From: Bacillus albus
GTDB taxonomy: Bacteria > Bacillota > Bacilli > Bacillales > Bacillaceae_G
Direction: 5' to 3'
Assembly: GCF_001884185.1 (NCBI RefSeq)
Contig: NZ_MAOE01000091.1
Span: forward strand, 1-64,000
DNA length: 64,000 nucleotides
In this document: positions 9,836-19,218 of the stretch, in pieces
How the letters are laid out: every line of letters starts with the position of its first letter
Numbering within the stretch: the first letter of the stretch is position 1
The notes under the pieces: generated by a model
Told to the model about the DNA's origin: nothing
Database searches by the model: none
Seen by the model: only the letters and a program-made list of their open reading frames with translations
Position numbers and translations under genes: made by a program

Positions 9836-11074
9836 TTATTTATACGATTTAAATACTAATACTGCGTTATGACCACCGAATCCTAGTGAATTACTTAACA
9901 CTGCGTTTACTTCTTGATGTCTCGCATTATTCGGTACATAATCTAAATCACACTCTGGATCTGGTGTTTCATAGTTAATTGTTGGAGGAATTACTCCGTC
10001 TGTAATTGATTTAATAGAGAAGATCGCTTCAACAGCACCAGCTGCTCCTAATAAGTGACCTGTCATTGATTTCGTTGAACTGATCGCTACTTTATACGCG
10101 TGCTCACCGAACGTTTCTTTAATTGCCATCGTTTCATACTTTTCATTCGCATCCGTACTTGTACCGTGCGCATTAATGTAATCAATATCTTCTGGCTGTA
10201 GACCTGCATCGGCTAAAGCTTGACGCATTGCACGCACGCCGCCTTCACCGCCAGGAGCCGGCATTGTAATATGGAATGCATCACCAGTTGCACCGTAACC
10301 AGCAATTTCCGCATAAATGTGAGCACCACGAGCTAATGCGTGCTCTAATTCTTCAAGAATTAAAATACCTGAACCTTCACCCATTACGAAACCACTACGG
10401 TTTTTATCGAATGGACGACAAGCTGTTGCTGGATCTTCATTAAATGTTAATGCTTTCGCTGAGCTAAATCCTGCGAATGCCATACTTGTTAACGGCGCCT
10501 CTGCCCCGCCCGTAATCATTGCATCAGCATCACCGCGCTGAATCGCTTTAAATGCATCACCAATTGAGTTTGCACCAGATGCACAAGCCGTTACAGAACA
10601 AGTGTTAATTCCTTTTGCTCCTGTTGCGATCGATACTTGACCTGCTGCCATATCTGGAATCATCATCGGTACGAAGAATGGGCTCACGCGGCGCGGGCCT
10701 TTCTCAGTAAAAATCTTAAATTGTTCTTCGTATGTTTCCATACCGCCAATACCAGAACCAATCCATACACCAATTCGCGGTCCGTTTTCTTCTGTAATTT
10801 CAAGCTTTGCATCTGCAACTGCCATTTTCGCTGCTGCTACTGCATATTGTGTAAAGCGATCCATACGGCGCGCTTCTTTTTTATCAATATATTTCTCGAC
10901 TTCAAAGTCGTTAATTTCTGCTGCTACTTTTGCTGGAAATAGTTCCGGATCAATTCTTGTAAGTCGTCCGATTCCAGATACACCCTTTTTAATGTTTTCC
11001 CACGCTGTTTCAACATCTGTACCGACCGGTGTAACAGCTCCTAGTCCTGTAATTACGACCCTCTTTTTTTCCAT
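9836..11074 (-). CDS. fabF: 3-oxoacyl-ACP synthase II (FabF)
   Basis: Elongating condensing enzyme of type II fatty-acid synthesis: joins malonyl-ACP to a growing acyl-ACP with loss of CO2. The Cys-His-His triad is intact: Cys164 in [10 protein letters not shown], His303 in [12 protein letters not shown], His340 in [12 protein letters not shown]. The length of 412 aa is standard. The ATG at 11074 has AAGGAG 9 bases upstream. It is the second gene of fabH-fabF (31-bp gap) and thus under the FapR operator in front of fabH. Followed by a strong terminator. Confidence 0.97.
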   Translation of the reverse strand: MEKKRVVITGLGAVTPVGTDVETAWENIKKGVSGIGRLTRIDPELFPAKVAAEINDFEVEKYIDKKEARRMDRFTQYAVAAAKMAVADAKLEITEENGPRIGVWIGSGIGGMETYEEQFKIFTEKGPRRVSPFFVPMMIPDMAAGQVSIATGAKGINTCSVTACASGANSIGDAFKAIQRGDADAMITGGAEAPLTSMAFAGFSSAKALTFNEDPATACRPFDKNRSGFVMGEGSGILILEELEHALARGAHIYAEIAGYGATGDAFHITMPAPGGEGGVRAMRQALADAGLQPEDIDYINAHGTSTDANEKYETMAIKETFGEHAYKVAISSTKSMTGHLLGAAGAVEAIFSIKSITDGVIPPTINYETPDPECDLDYVPNNARHQEVNAVLSNSLGFGGHNAVLVFKSYK

Positions 11075-11105
11075 ACAAAATACACTCCTTTTTTTCTCTC
11101 AGTCC

Positions 11106-12038
11106 TTATTTACCCCAACGAAGAGCGACTGCTCCCCATGTTAATCCGCCGCCAAAACCAACAAGTATAATTAAATCACCATCTTGAATACGTCCGTTTT
11201 GCAATTCCTCTACCATTGCAATCGGAATGGAAGAAGCTGATGTATTACCGAACTTCTCAATTGTCATACTCATTTTTTCTTGTGGTAAATTTAATCTCTC
11301 TCTTGCAGATTCCATAATACGAATATTCGCTTGATGTGGTACTAAGAAATCCACGTCCTCTTTTGTAAGACCAGCTTTATCTAAAACGCGAAGACAAGAT
11401 TCACCAAGTTGACGAACAGCAAATTTAAAGACTTCTCTGCCATTCATCATAACATACTCGTCTTGATAAAGATGCTTACCGCCACTTCCATCTGCTCCTA
11501 ATTCGAAAGATAGAACACCTCTTCCTTCTGAAACAGCCCCCATTACGATAGCACCGGCTCCGTCTCCGAATAGTACTGCTGTATTGCGATCGTTCCAGTC
11601 TACAATTTTAGATAGTTTATCACTACCAACTACTAATACATTTTTATAAGTTCCCGTTTGAATAAATTGCTGCGCTGTAATCATTCCGTACATAAAACCA
11701 GCACATGCTGCACCTACATCCATTGCAGCTGCATGTTTCGCTCCAATCGCTTCTTGAATGACACAAGCTACCGCTGGAAATGCACGATCTGGTGTTACTG
11801 TCGCCACTAAAATAAGATCGATTTCCTCTCCGCTCACCCCTGCATCTTCAAGTGCTTTTTTAGCAGCCTCTACGGCCATATATGAAGTATCTATTGTATC
11901 ATCGGCAATGCGTCTTTCTGCAATTCCCGTTCTCGTACGTATCCATTCATCGGATGTATCCATTATTTTCTCTAAATCGTGATTTGTGACTACTTTTTCT
12001 GGCACATATCTTCCGATCCCTAAAATGCCCACGTTCAC
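11106..12038 (-). CDS. fabH: 3-oxoacyl-ACP synthase III (FabH)
   Basis: Initiates fatty-acid synthesis by condensing acyl-CoA primers with malonyl-ACP. In Bacillus it prefers branched-chain primers and so sets the iso/anteiso lipid pattern (family knowledge). The Cys-His-Asn triad is complete: Cys112 in [10 protein letters not shown], His235 in VPHQANIRI, Asn265 in GNTSASS. 310 aa, full length. First gene of fabH-fabF, with a FapR-type operator and sigma-A promoter 30-75 bp upstream. This order corresponds to the fabHA copy of B. subtilis. Confidence 0.97.
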   Translation of the reverse strand: MNVGILGIGRYVPEKVVTNHDLEKIMDTSDEWIRTRTGIAERRIADDTIDTSYMAVEAAKKALEDAGVSGEEIDLILVATVTPDRAFPAVACVIQEAIGAKHAAAMDVGAACAGFMYGMITAQQFIQTGTYKNVLVVGSDKLSKIVDWNDRNTAVLFGDGAGAIVMGAVSEGRGVLSFELGADGSGGKHLYQDEYVMMNGREVFKFAVRQLGESCLRVLDKAGLTKEDVDFLVPHQANIRIMESARERLNLPQEKMSMTIEKFGNTSASSIPIAMVEELQNGRIQDGDLIILVGFGGGLTWGAVALRWGK

Positions 12039-12065
12039 ATCGCAGCCCTCCGTTTTATATCAATT

Positions 12066-12111
12066 ATTATGACTTGGTACTAATTTTAAAACATAAATGT
12101 ATTTTTGTCTA
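12066..12111 (-). promoter_or_regulatory. Sigma-A promoter with FapR operator for fabH-fabF
   Basis: On the minus strand, TAGACA (12106-12111) and TAAAAT (12083-12088) are spaced 17 bp apart. The dyad ATTAGTACCAAGTCATAA follows at once (12067-12084), matching the FapR consensus (TTAGTACCTGGTCTAA-like). Malonyl-CoA would release FapR and induce the operon. Confidence 0.85.
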
Positions 12112-12208
12112 GAATATATTTCGGCAAAAACATAAAGCGAGCGCATTATTCACCTTATTGTTTATGAAAAGAAACAGAAACATACCTTTCCCTGTTTCTT
12201 TCGAAATA

Positions 12209-12291
12209 TAAAAAAGCCCGAACCACTTCTATCCACGGTTCGGGCCTCTCTTCCATCTAAAAAGATGCTTTTTATTCTTTTTCTGCTTCCC
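12209..12291 (-). repeat. Duplicated copy of the comZ 3' end and terminator
   Basis: About 83 bp nearly identical to 12366-12461. On the minus strand it starts with the last codons of comZ (reads EAEKE-stop), then the CATCTTTTTAGATG mini-hairpin, then the hairpin GCCCGAACC/GGTTCGGGC (12216-12245) with a T-run. It acts as a second terminator between comZ and fabH. The copies are 158 bp apart. Confidence 0.8.
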
Positions 12292-12365
12292 TTCTAAACT
12301 AGAGAGCTCTCCTCACTACTTTTTCTTTATCCTCTTCATATCTCTGTTTTTTCCCCAGGCGAGAA

Positions 12366-12461
12366 TAAAAAAGGCCCTGACCGCTTCTATCCACGGTTCG
12401 GGCCTCTCTTCCATCTAAAAAGATGCTTTTTTATTCTTTTTATTCTTTTTCTGCTTTCCCA
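12366..12461 (-). terminator. comZ terminator, original copy of the duplication
   Basis: Same arrangement as the 12209-12291 copy, starting inside the comZ coding end. The hairpin arms AGGCCCTGACCG and CGGTTCGGGCCT carry two mismatched positions, so this stem is weaker than that of the downstream copy. A T-run follows on the minus strand. Confidence 0.75.
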
Positions 12462-12616
12462 AGCTCATATGCTTCGTTCATAACTTTCATCAATAACTCT
12501 AATACTGGTTGTGCTTTTTCCATATCAAGCGCAATTCCATTATCATCCAAAATGGCCTTTGCTTCTGGTAAATGCTTCATTGCGATTTGTAAAAATTGCA
12601 TGCTTTTTTCATTCAT
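12440..12616 (-). CDS. comZ: ComZ-like competence regulator
   Basis: A 58-aa acidic helical protein (NEKSMQFLQIAMKHLPEAKA start, VMNEAYELGKAEKE end) resembling B. subtilis ComZ (YjzA), a negative regulator of the comG operon. The start is placed at the ATG at 12616, preceded by GGAGAGGAAG; the frame runs further upstream but without a ribosome site. It sits between yjaV and fabH as in B. subtilis. Its 3' end and terminator are tandemly duplicated downstream. Together with comK at 52 kb it suggests competence control genes are kept, although natural competence is seldom seen in the B. cereus group. Confidence 0.8.
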   Translation of the reverse strand: MNEKSMQFLQIAMKHLPEAKAILDDNGIALDMEKAQPVLELLMKVMNEAYELGKAEKE

Positions 12617-12669
12617 ATTACGTTCTTCCTCTCCATTAAAACTTTCACATACATAGTGTAACACGCTCG

Positions 12670-13515
12670 CTACCCTTCGTATAACTCTTTATATTTTTTC
12701 ATATGCGCTAATTGTTTATTTAAACCGTATTCTAACGGCGTGTTTCTTTTTATCGAAATCACCTCTACAGCTGCATCTCTTTCTTCCTCATTCTCTTTAT
12801 TTACTTTATCCTCTGCACGTAAAAGATTCATACCTTTTTTCCATAATGATTTTTTGCCACTAAGTAAATTGTATATACCGAAATGCCCTTCGTTCATTCC
12901 ATTTTCCCATAAGTATTCACATACATCTTCAACGTACAGTAGATCCCTTCCGTTTTCCTCACTCGCATAATGGCACTCTTTCTCACCCAGTTCTGATAAC
13001 ATGAGCTGATGATACATCATAAAAGATGGTTGCCATGGCCCATATAATGTAGGAACTCGAAATACACTATATTGTACCTCTCCTTTTTTCAAACCTTCTT
13101 CTACTTTCGAAAATAGACGTTTATTTTCGGATTCATCTGCGTTTCCTACTTCAATAGAAGAAATTAGATTTAATTTCACTTTATGTTCTTCACAAAGTCG
13201 TATAATTCGCTTTAAATACTGTAATATAACTCTTTCATTCCGAAAGCCACTTTTTTGATTTGGTTCATACAAGCAAAAGTAAACTGTATCGAACTTCTCT
13301 CCTTCTACTGATCTCCATCCATCCTCATCTCTTATCGAGTAATACGTAAATAACGCATTTCGCCCAATTAACAATAACTTTTCTTCATTAATTTTTGTCA
13401 TACTCTCGAATTCATCAAAATCAAGACCGTACACTTCTACTTCTTCTGCAATCATTTTATTCACAAGGTGATAACCTACAAACGTAAGTGCACCTATAAT
13501 TAGCACGCGTTCCAT
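12670..13515 (-). CDS. yjaV: NAD-dependent epimerase/dehydratase-like protein YjaV
   Basis: A 281-aa extended short-chain dehydrogenase-like protein. The N-terminal beta-alpha-beta begins ERVLIIGALTFVGYHLV, but the usual GxxGxxG nucleotide motif is relaxed to GALTFVG. An RVPTLYGPWQPSF segment near residue 165 and DLLYVEDV near 200 match the epimerase fold. The catalytic YxxxK is not clearly visible, so activity is uncertain. The ATG at 13515 gives the canonical start at the first beta strand. It follows yjaU with a 56-bp gap, probably as one operon, as in B. subtilis yjaU-yjaV. Confidence 0.78.
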   Translation of the reverse strand: MERVLIIGALTFVGYHLVNKMIAEEVEVYGLDFDEFESMTKINEEKLLLIGRNALFTYYSIRDEDGWRSVEGEKFDTVYFCLYEPNQKSGFRNERVILQYLKRIIRLCEEHKVKLNLISSIEVGNADESENKRLFSKVEEGLKKGEVQYSVFRVPTLYGPWQPSFMMYHQLMLSELGEKECHYASEENGRDLLYVEDVCEYLWENGMNEGHFGIYNLLSGKKSLWKKGMNLLRAEDKVNKENEEERDAAVEVISIKRNTPLEYGLNKQLAHMKKYKELYEG

Positions 13516-13571
13516 ACCACCAACCCTTTCTCCTTGAAACAAATAGCTCCTCATTTATGTATATGGGAGCC

Positions 13572-14306
13572 TCACAATTCTTCTTCATATTTTTTAAAGA
13601 AATCAGTCGTTTGCCTAACCATTTTATATTTCACATCTTGCAGATGGAATAAGACAGAAGTCTCACATTGATTGAATTGCCTCATTTTCTCGTATTTACG
13701 TAACAACTGTTTTCTTCCTCTTTTTTCTTGTGTTGATACGAAAACTTTAACAGGTACACAAGATGGAAGAAGCGTAAATGATTTCTTATTTATTTTTGAT
13801 TCTAATTCTGCTTCTTTGGAATCATACGCCAAACATAATTCCTTCAAGAGTCTCTTGTAAAAAAACTTATGCTCTTTCTCAAACTCCACATATTCCGGTA
13901 AATCTAAACACGGATTTAACATAATGACAGAGCGTATACATTCAGGATATTTGTTCATCATTTCAAGTGCTACAAGTGCACCCATACCATCTGCCATAAT
14001 GTGCATTTTCGCATTCAATGTCTCTTTTCTCAACACAACATCATATAAGCGTTTTGCTAGACGAACAGATTGGTCATTTCCCCAATGTCTTCCGTATAAA
14101 TTAGAAGAAAAGACCGTATAGCCTTCCTCAATAAGGCCATGTAAAAAATAAGATCTACCTGCATGCTGTGTCCATAAACTTGTACCATTCTCAATAAAGT
14201 AGTTGTAATCACCGAGAAGCATTACAGAAAATCCGTTTGGCTTCTCCGGTAAATAAATAACGCATGGTTCTTTTTCTAAGTAAAAAAAACGTTCTGTAAT
14301 ACTCAT
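13572..14306 (-). CDS. yjaU: Alpha/beta-hydrolase-like protein YjaU
   Basis: A 244-aa protein with alpha/beta-hydrolase layout: strand FSVMLLGDYN, then a helix, then KMHIMADGMGALVALEMM where the nucleophile elbow should be, then CIRSVIMLNPCLD. The elbow reads A-D-G-M-G, so the usual serine is replaced by Gly107. A classical Ser-hydrolase mechanism is therefore unlikely unless Asp106 takes over. The C-terminal part is lysine-rich with no obvious catalytic His. First gene of yjaU-yjaV, in the same place as in B. subtilis. Confidence 0.75.
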   Translation of the reverse strand: MSITERFFYLEKEPCVIYLPEKPNGFSVMLLGDYNYFIENGTSLWTQHAGRSYFLHGLIEEGYTVFSSNLYGRHWGNDQSVRLAKRLYDVVLRKETLNAKMHIMADGMGALVALEMMNKYPECIRSVIMLNPCLDLPEYVEFEKEHKFFYKRLLKELCLAYDSKEAELESKINKKSFTLLPSCVPVKVFVSTQEKRGRKQLLRKYEKMRQFNQCETSVLFHLQDVKYKMVRQTTDFFKKYEEEL

Positions 14307-14462
14307 TTTTCCCCCGCCTTATTTTCTAAACGTATAAAAGTACTCTTTTATAATGTATGAACGGAATGCAAATTTGCGTTGAAAAATCTACAAATATTTT
14401 TCTATATTCTTTTTTCAATTGTGTTACAATAAGGACAGATTGAACGAATAGAGGTGTAAAAT

Positions 14463-14645
14463 ATGCGTTTCATTTGGGCATTAATTTGGTCGTTCTTGCT
14501 TGTACATATGATGAGCTACGTAATCGGCTCTATGACTGGCGGTACATACGATTTTAACCAAGCGTCTATTTTCTCAGTTGTTCTTGCGGTATTAGTACTA
14601 GCAATTTCAGCTGCAATTCCAAACGAGCCAGTAGAACAACACTAA
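14463..14645 (+). CDS. yjzD: YjzD-type small membrane protein (DUF2929)
   Basis: A 60-aa hydrophobic protein with two membrane helices (about residues 3-24 and 35-54), a short GGTYD loop and a polar end. It matches the YjzD/DUF2929 family by sequence and by its place next to yjaU and yjzC. RBS AGAGGTG is 6 bases upstream; TGTGTTACAAT (14420-14430) looks like an extended -10 box. Function unknown. Shares a bidirectional terminator with clpB. Confidence 0.82.
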   Translation: MRFIWALIWSFLLVHMMSYVIGSMTGGTYDFNQASIFSVVLAVLVLAISAAIPNEPVEQH

Positions 14646-14681
14646 AAAAAAGAGTCCGGATTTTATCCGAACTCTTTTTTT
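14644..14681. terminator. Bidirectional terminator between yjzD and clpB
   Basis: The stem AGAGTCCGGA/TCCGAACTCT with A- and T-runs on the two sides lies between convergent genes and overlaps both stops. Confidence 0.9.
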
Positions 14682-17280
14682 ATTTCACATGCACGACTAA
14701 TTCGTTATTTTCTACATCAACTACTACATGACTACTGTCCATAATCGTACCTGCAATTAATTCTCTCGCTAATTTCGTCTCAACTTGACGCTGTACATAT
14801 CGTTTTAATGGACGAGCTCCGTACATCGGATCAAAGCCAGCTTCTACAACAAATTCTTTCGCTGCGTCTGTTAATTCTACTGTAATATGACGGTCAGCTA
14901 AACGACCTTGTAATTCTTTTACAATTTTATCAACAATACCTTTAATTTCATTCGTTGTAAGAGGTTTGAATAAAATAATTTCGTCGACACGGTTTAAAAA
15001 CTCTGGTCGGAAATGTCCTCTTAATTGTCCCATCACAAGTTCTCTTGATTCTTCTTTAATGGAGCCATCTTCTTCTAATCCATCTAATAAATGAGCAGAT
15101 CCAATATTTGAAGTCATAATAATAACTGTGTTTTTAAAGTCTACTGTACGTCCTTGCGAATCTGTAATGCGTCCGTCATCTAACATTTGTAATAAAATGT
15201 TGAATACTTCTGGATGTGCTTTTTCGATTTCGTCTAATAAAATAACGGAATACGGTTTACGTCTTACTGCTTCTGTTAATTGACCGCCCTCTTCATATCC
15301 AACATATCCAGGAGGCGCACCAATTAAGCGTGACACAGCGTGTTTCTCCATATACTCAGACATATCGATACGGATCATTTGCTCTTCACTATCGAATAGA
15401 GACTGCGCTAAAGTTTTTGCAAGTTCTGTTTTACCAACACCAGTCGGTCCTAAGAAAATGAAGGAACCAATCGGACGGTTCGGGTCTTTAATACCAGCAC
15501 GCGCACGAAGAACTGCGTCTGATACTAAGCTTACCGCTTCCTCTTGTCCGATGACACGTTCTGATAAAATTTGCTCTAAGCGTAGTAATTTCTCACGTTC
15601 ACCTTCAACGAGTTTTGCAACAGGAATACCAGTCCAGCGTGAAACAATATCAGCAATTTCTTCTTCACTTACTTCCTCACGTAATAAACGATTTTCTTGT
15701 TTATTATGTGCGCCCATTTCTTCTGCTTCTTTTAACTCTTTTTCAATTGCAGGAATTTTTCCGTGGCGAAGTTCCGCTGCTTTATTTAAATCGTAATTCC
15801 CTTCTGCTTCTTCTAATTCACGGCGCAGACGCTCTAAATGTTCACGTAAGTCACGAACTTTGTGAATATCTTCTTTTTCTTTCTCCCATTTCGCTCTCAT
15901 ACCACTTGCAACTTCTTTTAAATCCGATAATTCACGTTGCAACGTTTTTAGACGTTCTTGGCTACCGAAGTCCTTCTCTTTTCCAAGAGCTGCTTCTTCA
16001 ATTTCCAGCTGCATAATGCGGCGCGTTACTTCATCTAATTCTGTTGGCATAGAATCAATCTCTGTTCGAATCGTTGCACACGCTTCGTCAACAAGATCAA
16101 TTGCTTTATCTGGTAAGAAACGATCCGAAATATATCGATCTGATAAAACAGATGCTGCTACAATCGCGCGGTCATGAATATTTACACCGTGATAAATTTC
16201 AAAACGCTCTTTTAAACCACGTAAAATGGAAATTGTATCTTCAACAGTTGGTTCTTCTGCTAATACTTGTTGGAAACGTCTTTCTAACGCTGGATCTTTC
16301 TCAATATATTTACGATATTCATCGAGCGTCGTCGCTCCGATACAATGCAGTTCACCGCGAGCAAGCATCGGTTTTAACATATTTCCTGCGTCCATCGCAC
16401 CTTCTGTTTTACCAGCGCCGACGATTGTATGAAGTTCATCAATGAATAATAAAATGCGGCCTTCACTCTTTTTAATTTCATTTAATACAGCTTGCAGACG
16501 CTCTTCAAATTCACCACGGAATTTCGCTCCAGCTACGAGCGCACTCATATCTAATGCAAAGATTGTTCTATCTTTTAATCCTTCAGGCACATCCTTCTTC
16601 ACAATACGCTGTGCTAATCCTTCAACGATCGCTGTTTTACCAACACCTGGCTCACCAATTAAAACCGGGTTGTTTTTCGTTTTACGTGAAAGAATGCGGA
16701 TTACACGGCGAATTTCACTATCGCGGCCGATAACAGGGTCAATTTTCCCCGCTCTTACTTCCGCCACTAAATCACGGCCATATTTTTCTAACGCTTCATA
16801 AGTTGCTTCTGGATTTTGACTAGTCACTCTTTGATTCCCCCGAACTGTCATTAAAGACTGTAATAAGTTATCTTTCGTAATATGAAATCTTGTGAATAAT
16901 TGATTGATATCGCCTTTTTCTTCAGAAAAAGCAAGCAATACATGCTCGACTGAAATGTAGTCATCTTGCAATTTTTCTGCTTCTTTTCCCGCTCTTACAA
17001 GTAGTTGTTGCAGAGCACCTGTTATATATAATTTACCTGCTTCTGCACCGCTCCCCGTTACAGAGGGCTTTTTCTTAATTAAACTTTCAGCACCTTGTTT
17101 TAACGCTTCTATATCGACATTCATTTTTTGAAAAATACGTACTGCTAACCCATCTTGCTCTTCTAATAATGTAAACAAGAGATGAACAGTATCTACTTCT
17201 TGATGATGATGAGACACCGCTAAAGATTGGGCACTCATAATCGCCTCTTGTGTTTTCGTTGTCATTTGATTTAAGTCCAT
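14680..17280 (-). CDS. clpB: ATP-dependent chaperone ClpB
   Basis: Hexameric AAA+ disaggregase that rescues aggregated proteins with DnaK. The 866-aa product has a Clp N-domain (about residues 1-150) and a first AAA module with [15 protein letters not shown]. Then comes the long coiled-coil middle domain (about 410-525: RELSDLKEV through [12 protein letters not shown]), which distinguishes ClpB from ClpA/ClpC, and a second AAA module with [15 protein letters not shown]. The ATG at 17280 follows GGAGGACTGTAAAG; the frame continues upstream to 17337 but without a ribosome site. B. subtilis lacks ClpB, so this gene is an addition in the yjzD-yjzC region. A CtsR box overlaps its transcription start. 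Confidence 0.97.
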   Translation of the reverse strand: MDLNQMTTKTQEAIMSAQSLAVSHHHQEVDTVHLLFTLLEEQDGLAVRIFQKMNVDIEALKQGAESLIKKKPSVTGSGAEAGKLYITGALQQLLVRAGKEAEKLQDDYISVEHVLLAFSEEKGDINQLFTRFHITKDNLLQSLMTVRGNQRVTSQNPEATYEALEKYGRDLVAEVRAGKIDPVIGRDSEIRRVIRILSRKTKNNPVLIGEPGVGKTAIVEGLAQRIVKKDVPEGLKDRTIFALDMSALVAGAKFRGEFEERLQAVLNEIKKSEGRILLFIDELHTIVGAGKTEGAMDAGNMLKPMLARGELHCIGATTLDEYRKYIEKDPALERRFQQVLAEEPTVEDTISILRGLKERFEIYHGVNIHDRAIVAASVLSDRYISDRFLPDKAIDLVDEACATIRTEIDSMPTELDEVTRRIMQLEIEEAALGKEKDFGSQERLKTLQRELSDLKEVASGMRAKWEKEKEDIHKVRDLREHLERLRRELEEAEGNYDLNKAAELRHGKIPAIEKELKEAEEMGAHNKQENRLLREEVSEEEIADIVSRWTGIPVAKLVEGEREKLLRLEQILSERVIGQEEAVSLVSDAVLRARAGIKDPNRPIGSFIFLGPTGVGKTELAKTLAQSLFDSEEQMIRIDMSEYMEKHAVSRLIGAPPGYVGYEEGGQLTEAVRRKPYSVILLDEIEKAHPEVFNILLQMLDDGRITDSQGRTVDFKNTVIIMTSNIGSAHLLDGLEEDGSIKEESRELVMGQLRGHFRPEFLNRVDEIILFKPLTTNEIKGIVDKIVKELQGRLADRHITVELTDAAKEFVVEAGFDPMYGARPLKRYVQRQVETKLARELIAGTIMDSSHVVVDVENNELVVHVK

Positions 17281-17299
17281 CTTTACAGTCCTCCAAATG

Positions 17300-17354
17300 T
17301 TTGACTTTCTTTGACCTTTGATTTGATTATACGCCAACTGACTTTTTTATACAA
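17300..17354 (-). promoter_or_regulatory. Sigma-A promoter with CtsR operator for clpB
   Basis: On the minus strand, TTGTAT (17349-17354) and TATAAT (17326-17331) are spaced 17 bp apart. The CtsR heptad repeat GGTCAAA-GAA-AGTCAAA follows (17300-17316). CtsR represses class III heat-shock genes by binding exactly this direct repeat, so clpB is inferred to be heat-induced through CtsR. Confidence 0.92.
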
Positions 17355-17457
17355 TAATTTTGCTTATGTATTTTCAAACTTATTATTGGAAAAAGAAAAA
17401 GGGAAAATTCATTATGCTACTTAAAAAAGTACGGTAAATGAAATTATAATGTGTAAC

Positions 17458-17487
17458 AACAAAAAGCCGCAATAACGATTGCGGCTT
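17458..17487 (-). terminator. Terminator of yjzC
   Basis: The perfect 10-bp stem AAGCCGCAAT/ATTGCGGCTT with loop AACG is followed on the minus strand by a T-run; it lies just after the yjzC stop. Confidence 0.9.
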
Positions 17488-17490
17488 CTG

Positions 17491-17670
17491 TTACGGTTTT
17501 CTTTTATATGTCCACTGGCGATTATGATTCGTGTTATCTGGAAACTTTTCACCAGCAGTTAGTTTTACCATTTGCGGATCTTTTACCATACTTCCCGTTT
17601 CACCAATTTCTACGTAAATGCCATCATTCGGCGCTTTTTGTCCAGAACGAAACCTGCGATTTTGTCCCAT
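17491..17670 (-). CDS. yjzC: YjzC-family small protein
   Basis: A 59-aa basic protein, start MGQNRRFRSGQKAPNDG, end HNRQWTYKRKP, with central GETGSMV. It matches YjzC of B. subtilis, found in the same neighbourhood next to yjzD. The start is the ATG at 17670, with AAGGAG 8 bases upstream; the frame runs open to 17793 but without a ribosome site. Function unknown. Transcribed alone. Confidence 0.82.
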   Translation of the reverse strand: MGQNRRFRSGQKAPNDGIYVEIGETGSMVKDPQMVKLTAGEKFPDNTNHNRQWTYKRKP

Positions 17671-18162
17671 TTCCATTCTCCTTCCATGACGTCTTTGCCT
17701 CATTAGTATATCCATTTTAAAAGAAAGCTTGTCTGTCATGTTTAGGAAACAAGTACTATATTTCATCCTTGTACATATACATGAATGACACAAGCTTAGG
17801 AAGGGATTTCTTTCCTATTTGTAGAAAAAAAAGAAACCAACCTACTATAGGCCAGTTTCAAAGGAGAGTCAAACATATACGAGAAGATTACATGTTCATT
17901 ATAAGCCTCATCATACGAGTAATGTAACCCTTTTCACAATTTGTCCATAATGAAAGAAACATTGTTTGAACTTTCTAAAAAGATGTTGACTTTTCTTGAT
18001 TTCCAGCGAGAAATAGTAGACACCGTAGCACTTTGCGACGTAAGATGGATATATAGTGAACTTTCCATCTTTGGTGGTCTCACCCAGTCTAACCTCTTAT
18101 TTCTGCATATTAAAAACGGAAATACAGATAGATACAAAAAAATTATTATAAGAGGTGAAATT
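17671..18162 (+). other. Gap with possible structured leader of the HAD gene
   Basis: No gene is seen in 17671-17985. From about 17986 the plus strand holds a TTGACT box and then two hairpins: AAGATGGA/TCCATCTT (18042-18049 with 18064-18071) and GGTG/CACC (18073-18084). The AGAGGTGAAATT ribosome site of the HAD gene comes after them. The reading frame stays open through this leader but has no initiation site. It could be a regulated 5' leader; it matches no riboswitch class I know. Confidence 0.3.
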
Positions 18163-18972
18163 ATGAACAAACAACATTTAATCGCATTAGACTTAGACGG
18201 CACTTTATTAACAGACAACAAAATAATTTCCACTCGCACAAAACATACAATTGCAAAGGCAAAGGAACAAGGACATATCGTTGTTATTTCAACAGGACGT
18301 CCATTCCGCGCTAGTTATGATTACTATAAAGAACTTGGTCTAAATACACCAATCGTAAACTTTAATGGCGCATACGTACATCATCCTCTTGATTCAAAGT
18401 GGGGCACACATCACTCTCCTCTTGAGCTAGCAACAGCGCAAGAAATTGTCCGAGCTTGCTTTGATTTTGGCGTAAAAAATATATACGCTGAAGTAATGGA
18501 CGATGTGTACGTTCGTGAAATTGATGAAGATAAAAAACATATTTTCGAATTCGGTTCTCCAAATATTTTTACAGGAGACTTATTAAATATTTTAAACGAT
18601 CATCCAACTTGCTTATTAATTGACGCACATGACGAGCATTCTACTGCAATTCGTCAACATTTAACTGATATGCATGCTGAAGTAATCGACCATAGAAAAT
18701 GGGGCGCACCTTGGCCGATTATTGAAATTGTAAAAAGCGGATTAAATAAAGCTGTCGGATTACAAAAAATTTCAAGTCATTACAACATTCCACAAGAGCG
18801 AATTATCGCTTTCGGTGACGAGGATAACGACTTTGAAATGATTGAATTTGCTGGTCACGGCATCGCAATGGGAAATGCTATCCCTGAATTAAAATCACTC
18901 GCAAACCATACGACGTTAACGAACGAGGAAGACGGTATTGCACTATATTTAGAAGAGGTTCTTGGATTGTAA
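18163..18972 (+). CDS. Cof-type HAD phosphatase (YitU-like)
   Basis: A 269-aa haloacid-dehalogenase family phosphatase of the Cof/IIB subgroup. Motif I is LDLDGTLL (Asp nucleophile and Asp acid/base near residues 8-10), motif II the STGRP segment, motif III the Lys in SGLNKAVG, motif IV GDEDNDFEM. A large C2-type cap domain lies between motifs II and III. The start is the ATG at 18163 with a good AGAGGTG site. Homologues (YitU, YcsE, YwtE in B. subtilis) dephosphorylate riboflavin-pathway intermediates or sugar phosphates; the exact substrate cannot be read here. Nearby YitT, CvfB and YajQ relatives support YitU-type synteny. Confidence 0.88.
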   Translation: MNKQHLIALDLDGTLLTDNKIISTRTKHTIAKAKEQGHIVVISTGRPFRASYDYYKELGLNTPIVNFNGAYVHHPLDSKWGTHHSPLELATAQEIVRACFDFGVKNIYAEVMDDVYVREIDEDKKHIFEFGSPNIFTGDLLNILNDHPTCLLIDAHDEHSTAIRQHLTDMHAEVIDHRKWGAPWPIIEIVKSGLNKAVGLQKISSHYNIPQERIIAFGDEDNDFEMIEFAGHGIAMGNAIPELKSLANHTTLTNEEDGIALYLEEVLGL

Positions 18973-19077
18973 TCTAAAAATTCCCTGCTTATAGTTTCTC
19001 GCCAAACGCTCATACTATCATTAGACGCATAAGTCAGCGCGTCGATTGTTTTCAGCTAAATAAAGGGGGTTTTTCGA

Positions 19078-19218
19078 ATGGGTAAAAAGAACAAATCAAA
19101 ACGTTTTATCCAACAAGGAGCCGATGCTGTTATGAAGCATGATGCAAGATTCCCGTACAGAGGTACATTAGCTGAGGCAGAAAAAGCGAGAAGTAACTCT
19201 TCTTTTGGAGGGGTCTAA
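19078..19218 (+). CDS. Small basic protein of 46 residues
   Basis: A very short gene. The ATG at 19078 comes 8 bases after a GGGGG site; the product starts GKKNKSKRFIQQGADAV and ends SNSSFGGV. It is lysine/arginine-rich at the N-terminus and has no membrane helix. Its stop (19216-19218) directly abuts the ATG of the next small gene, so the two are translationally coupled, and its own 3' end holds the next gene's GGAGGGG ribosome site. I do not recognise a named function. Coupling and good ribosome sites make it a real gene. Confidence 0.7.
   Translation: MGKKNKSKRFIQQGADAVMKHDARFPYRGTLAEAEKARSNSSFGGV

Noticed and set aside
15458-16801. Several long plus-strand frames inside clpB
   Set aside because: They are antisense shadows of a strongly conserved AAA+ gene and have no ribosome sites or protein-like composition.
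17941-18162. N-terminal extension of 74 residues on the HAD phosphatase
   Set aside because: The HAD motif I normally lies at the very N-terminus and a good ribosome site precedes the ATG at 18163; the upstream frame is just open by chance.
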